Below are positions 5,637 through 8,074 of a DNA stretch of 8,074 nt, piece by piece. The DNA is from an uncultured Clostridia bacterium (lineage in GTDB: Bacteria > Bacillota > Clostridia > Christensenellales > UBA1242). Position 1 is the first letter of the stretch. Every line of letters begins with the position of its first letter. The translations under genes were made by a program, and so were the position numbers. The stretch covers positions 1 to 8,074 of the forward strand of contig CAOJFR010000039.1 in NCBI GenBank assembly GCA_948434855.1, in the 5' to 3' direction. The notes beneath the pieces were generated by a model that was not told the DNA's origin, ran no database searches, and saw nothing but the letters and a program-made list of their open reading frames with translations.

Positions 5637-6062
5637 ATGAAAAATATTTTTAATGAAACACTTAAGGCTGGCTGCATTTTGGTTAACACTGAAACTAAAA
5701 AAATTGGACTGATTTATAGAGATGTTCATGATGACTATGAATTTCCTAAGGGACATTTGGAAAAAAATGAAACCTTAGCAGAATGCGCTGTTCGTGAAAC
5801 CGCTGAAGAAACCAAAAGAGATTCTGTGATTAATTTTAAAATTAAGCCACAAATTGAAAAATATATTACGCCAAATGGAGAAAAATGTAAATGTTATTTT
5901 TTTGTTTCTGAAGACATTGGAAAAAGTGACAATACATCTACTGAAACTCATGACTTGGTTTGGACAGACTTTGACAAGGTTGAAGAAAAATTAAGTTATC
6001 CTAAACTAAAAGTTATTTGGAAAAAAGTGCAAAAACTAATAAGAAAATATTATAATTTTTAA
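5637..6062 (+). CDS. Nudix hydrolase (MutT/Ap4A-hydrolase-like), variant Nudix box
   Basis: Nudix enzymes hydrolyse nucleoside diphosphates linked to another moiety, using Mg2+ held by the Nudix box. The 141-residue length is that of a single-domain member. The box starts at G39 in the segment FPKGHLEKNE and keeps E45, R53, E54, E57 and E58, that is, all metal-binding and catalytic positions. The glycine at box position 22 is Lys60 and the hydrophobic position 23 is Arg61, so the loop after the helix departs from consensus. The PKGH entry and the compact size resemble diadenosine polyphosphate hydrolases, but substrate cannot be set from sequence. GGAG at 5628-5631, 5 nt from the ATG, supports the start. 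Divergent from the two-helix membrane gene and convergent with the leucine-rich-repeat gene. Confidence 0.85.
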   Translation: MKNIFNETLKAGCILVNTETKKIGLIYRDVHDDYEFPKGHLEKNETLAECAVRETAEETKRDSVINFKIKPQIEKYITPNGEKCKCYFFVSEDIGKSDNTSTETHDLVWTDFDKVEEKLSYPKLKVIWKKVQKLIRKYYNF

Positions 6063-6097
6063 TTAATTTTAGTTTAAATTGCATTTTTATATAAATT

Positions 6098-6124
6098 AAA
6101 AGAGCAGAAATTTTCTGCTCTTTT
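6098..6124. terminator. Bidirectional Rho-independent terminator
   Basis: AAAAGAGCAG (6098-6107) pairs with CTGCTCTTTT (6115-6124) over a short A/T loop that can extend the stem further. T-rich sequence follows on the plus strand (6121-6130), and the minus strand has a TTTT tail and AT-rich sequence. It lies between the stop codons of the Nudix and leucine-rich-repeat genes and can serve both. Confidence 0.85.
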
Positions 6125-6140
6125 GTTTTATTATTTATAT

Positions 6141-8074
6141 TTATTTTCTTGTATAAATCCAATATGCTCCGCCATCTGTTTTTGTAAAATTTTCATTAAG
6201 ATATTCTTTTGACCCATCGTCAACTGTTTTTAAGACTCTAATTTCTTTAGCATATAGCATTACTGCATTTTCATAGCAGTCATAATATCTAGAACTGTTA
6301 AGATTATTATATGCACTATATGTATTAACTATGAGTGTTGTTATAGCTGAACAACCATTAAATTTATATATTCCTTGATATGAACCAGAATTAACTGTAA
6401 CTGTTTTTAAGTTTGAGCAATAATAAAATGAATATTCAAACAAACTAATTTCTTCTGGAATATAAACTGATTCAATAATAATGTTATAATTAATACCAGA
6501 GATACCTGTAACTTTTTTCCCATTAAATGCAGTTGGAATTATTATATCTTTTTCTGTTCCTATATAATCAGTAATAAAATAACTATCTGTGTTATTATTA
6601 TATTTATATATATAATTTTCATCGGAATATATTAAGTTATGCTTATAAGTGTTATATTCCCCTTCTGATTGCTGTGTATAATTAGAAAGAATAAAATTAT
6701 TTGTTCTATCATCAATAGTACTAAGAATTTTTAAGATTGTAGTAGTACTACTCAAACCTCCTAAGTATTCTGTATATAACTCATATAAATAAGAGCTTTT
6801 TATAGTAATTTCTGAAAGATTAAGGCAATTATAAAATGCACTTTCACCAATTTCTCTAACATTTTCACCTATAACAACAGATTTAATATTGGCAGAATGT
6901 GTATCACAATAATCCTCATGAAGATGTCTAGCTTCAAAAAGATAGCTAGGGATTCTTTGAACCTTATCCCCAAAGATTACATTAATTCCACCACTCTTTA
7001 TTCCAGCAAAAGTAAATACACTATTTGATATTTCGCCATAATCTTCATCATAAGTAAAACAATCTTCACAATTTATTGCATTAAAATAAATATTTGAAAG
7101 ATTATAACAACTTGAAAAAGCGGCCCATCCTATTCTTTCAATATTTTCAGGAATTGTAACTGAAATCAAATTGGTGCAACCAGAAAATACACTTCTTCCA
7201 ATACTAACAACTTTTTCACCTTGATATGTTTCTGGAATAACAACTTCAGTTATGATTGAGTCTTTGTTAAAGGCACTAACTTCAAAACCACCATCACATT
7301 TTATGAACGTTAAATATGAATAAGAACTTACTGGCACAAATACATAATAATCACCATCCGTGATTGCTGCAAAGTTTTCACCCATCAGATATGAATTTGA
7401 ATTGCTATCAACAATACTCTTTAGCACACGAACTTCTGTGGCATTAGCAAGAAGTGCACCTATATTATCATAATTTATTCCTGTCGCATAACTATATATT
7501 TCTGAACTTTTTATAGTAACATTTTTTAAACTTGAACAACCTAAAAAAGCACTATTTTTTATACTTTTTATAGACTCAGGTATTATTATTGATTTTAAGT
7601 TATTACAGTTTCTAAAAAGTTCATTTTCAATAACACTAATTCCACTAGGAATCTCTACCGATAATAAACTTTCACATCCTGAAAATGCAGAAATGCCTAT
7701 AGTTTTAACATTGTTTGAAATTGTTATTGATGACAAAGCTGAGCAATCACTAAATGCATATCCACCAATACTTTCAACACTTTCTGGAATAACTACAGAT
7801 TTAACTTTAAAGCAACAAGAAAAGGCATTAGCACCTAAACTTAACAAACCATTTGGAAGACTAATTGAATTTAATTCATAGCAATTTCCAAATGAGCTAT
7901 TCCCTATTATAGCTAAATTTTTTGATAATTTAACTGATTTTAAATTAAAGCATTGAAAGAATGCATAGTTTTCAATTATTGTTATATTATCTGGAATTTC
8001 AATGGATAATAAATTTTTGCAATTAAGAAATGCTTCAGTTCCAATGCGTGATATTGAGCCATCATTCGGTAAAG
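6141..8074 (-). CDS. BspA-type leucine-rich-repeat surface protein, N-terminus cut by window edge
   Basis: The frame is open from the right edge to a TAA at 6141-6143, giving at least 643 residues. The apparent start near 7847 is a TTG inside a repeat unit and not a real start. Units of 23 residues fit the BspA/LRR_5 pattern: an IxxIGxxAFxxC motif, then xxLxSVxIPxx. Eight perfect-length units occupy 7503-8054, and more degenerate ones continue to about 6330. An insertion at about 6956-7100 (N-A-x-N-C-E-D-C, later KVQRIPSYLF) is a variation known from other clostridial BspA proteins. Three copies of a separate module interrupt and end the array. The protein stops right after the third copy, with no LPxTG, SLH or membrane helix, so export signal and anchoring must lie upstream or be absent. 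BspA-like proteins typically mediate adhesion; that role is inferred. Confidence 0.9.
   Translation of the reverse strand, partial: LPNDGSISRIGTEAFLNCKNLLSIEIPDNITIIENYAFFQCFNLKSVKLSKNLAIIGNSSFGNCYELNSISLPNGLLSLGANAFSCCFKVKSVVIPESVESIGGYAFSDCSALSSITISNNVKTIGISAFSGCESLLSVEIPSGISVIENELFRNCNNLKSIIIPESIKSIKNSAFLGCSSLKNVTIKSSEIYSYATGINYDNIGALLANATEVRVLKSIVDSNSNSYLMGENFAAITDGDYYVFVPVSSYSYLTFIKCDGGFEVSAFNKDSIITEVVIPETYQGEKVVSIGRSVFSGCTNLISVTIPENIERIGWAAFSSCYNLSNIYFNAINCEDCFTYDEDYGEISNSVFTFAGIKSGGINVIFGDKVQRIPSYLFEARHLHEDYCDTHSANIKSVVIGENVREIGESAFYNCLNLSEITIKSSYLYELYTEYLGGLSSTTTILKILSTIDDRTNNFILSNYTQQSEGEYNTYKHNLIYSDENYIYKYNNNTDSYFITDYIGTEKDIIIPTAFNGKKVTGISGINYNIIIESVYIPEEISLFEYSFYYCSNLKTVTVNSGSYQGIYKFNGCSAITTLIVNTYSAYNNLNSSRYYDCYENAVMLYAKEIRVLKTVDDGSKEYLNENFTKTDGGAYWIYTRK
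6144..6329 (-). repeat. BspA-protein module, copy C (C-terminal)
   Basis: This last copy of the repeated module starts after an LRR strand (IVNTYSAY) and contains EIRVLKTVDDGSKEYL, then NEN-F and DGGAYW. It ends the protein. Compared with copy A it conserves the RVLK-x-V-D-x-x-S core, the YL-x-x-NF segment and a final DG plus aromatic strand. Confidence 0.7.
6636..6803 (-). repeat. BspA-protein module, copy B
   Basis: This is the most diverged copy. It begins TIKSSYLY at the end of an LRR unit and contains an ILKILSTIDDRTNNFIL core, then SNY and EGEY. As in copy A, it is followed by a strand-rich segment and a restart motif (IIIPTAFNGKKV) leading into new LRR units. Confidence 0.6.
7332..7514 (-). 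repeat. BspA-protein module, copy A
   Basis: The module begins IKSSEIYSYATG at the end of the eighth LRR unit. Its core is EVRVLKSIVDSNSNSYL, followed by GENF and DGDYYVFV. It shares TIKSS-x-x-Y with copy B and the RVLK...YL...NF...DG pattern with copy C. After it, VVIPETYQGEKVVSIG restarts the LRR array. Confidence 0.7.
7503..8054 (-). repeat. Array of eight 23-residue leucine-rich repeats
   Basis: Eight consecutive units of exactly 69 bp encode the LRR_5 pattern with a near-invariant Cys at unit position 12 and AF or SF (LF in one unit) before it. The first visible unit begins near the right edge at 8054, so the array probably continues outside the window. DNA-level identity between units is low, implying old duplication rather than a recent expansion. 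Confidence 0.85.

Noticed and set aside
7845..7847. TTG as start codon of the leucine-rich-repeat protein
   Set aside because: The 23-residue repeats continue in frame upstream to the window edge, so this TTG is an internal Leu codon.
1..8074. Defence island, mobile element or CRISPR locus
   Set aside because: No nuclease, toxin-antitoxin, integrase, transposase or direct-repeat/spacer pattern was seen; all genes fit ordinary chromosomal functions.

Overview
The window is low-GC DNA (about 30% by eye) carrying nine protein-coding genes, two of them cut by the window edges. No rRNA, tRNA, CRISPR array, insertion sequence or phage gene was recognised. The mix of genes (a BspA-type leucine-rich-repeat surface protein, a ferritin-like diiron protein, YgjV and HdeD/DUF308 membrane proteins, an FabG-type reductase, a CoaE-like kinase), the short intergenic gaps, consensus sigma-A promoters and AGGAG-type ribosome sites suggest an anaerobic, probably gut-dwelling member of the Bacillota (Clostridia-like). 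This is inference; there is no phylogenetic marker gene here. All eight visible stop codons are TAA or TAG, and nothing requires a non-standard code.

Layout. 1-1030 (minus): ferritin-like protein, C-terminus beyond the left edge. 1098-2329 (minus): a two-gene operon, DUF308/HdeD protein then YgjV-family protein, driven by a TTGTCA-17-TATAAT promoter and closed by a terminator that overlaps its last codons. 2447-3025 (plus): divergent CoaE-like kinase, probably read from a leaderless mRNA. 3088-4059 (minus): membrane-anchored beta-propeller-like protein of unknown function. 4199-4933 (plus): short-chain dehydrogenase/reductase. 4962-5507 (minus): unknown two-helix membrane protein behind a perfect consensus promoter. 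5637-6062 (plus): Nudix hydrolase. 6141-8074 (minus): BspA-like leucine-rich-repeat protein, N-terminus beyond the right edge.

The genes do not form one pathway. They alternate in orientation: divergent pairs share promoter regions of about 100-140 bp, and convergent pairs share palindromic bidirectional terminators. The window reads as an ordinary chromosomal stretch of housekeeping and envelope genes rather than a defence island or mobile element. The points most worth a second look are the ferritin-like protein with three Glu/(E/D)xxH helix pairs, a module of about 60 residues present three times in the leucine-rich-repeat protein, corrected starts for three genes, the predicted leaderless coaE, and a marked strand-dependent codon bias that points to the minus strand as the leading strand. 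No gap exceeds 300 bases without a gene.
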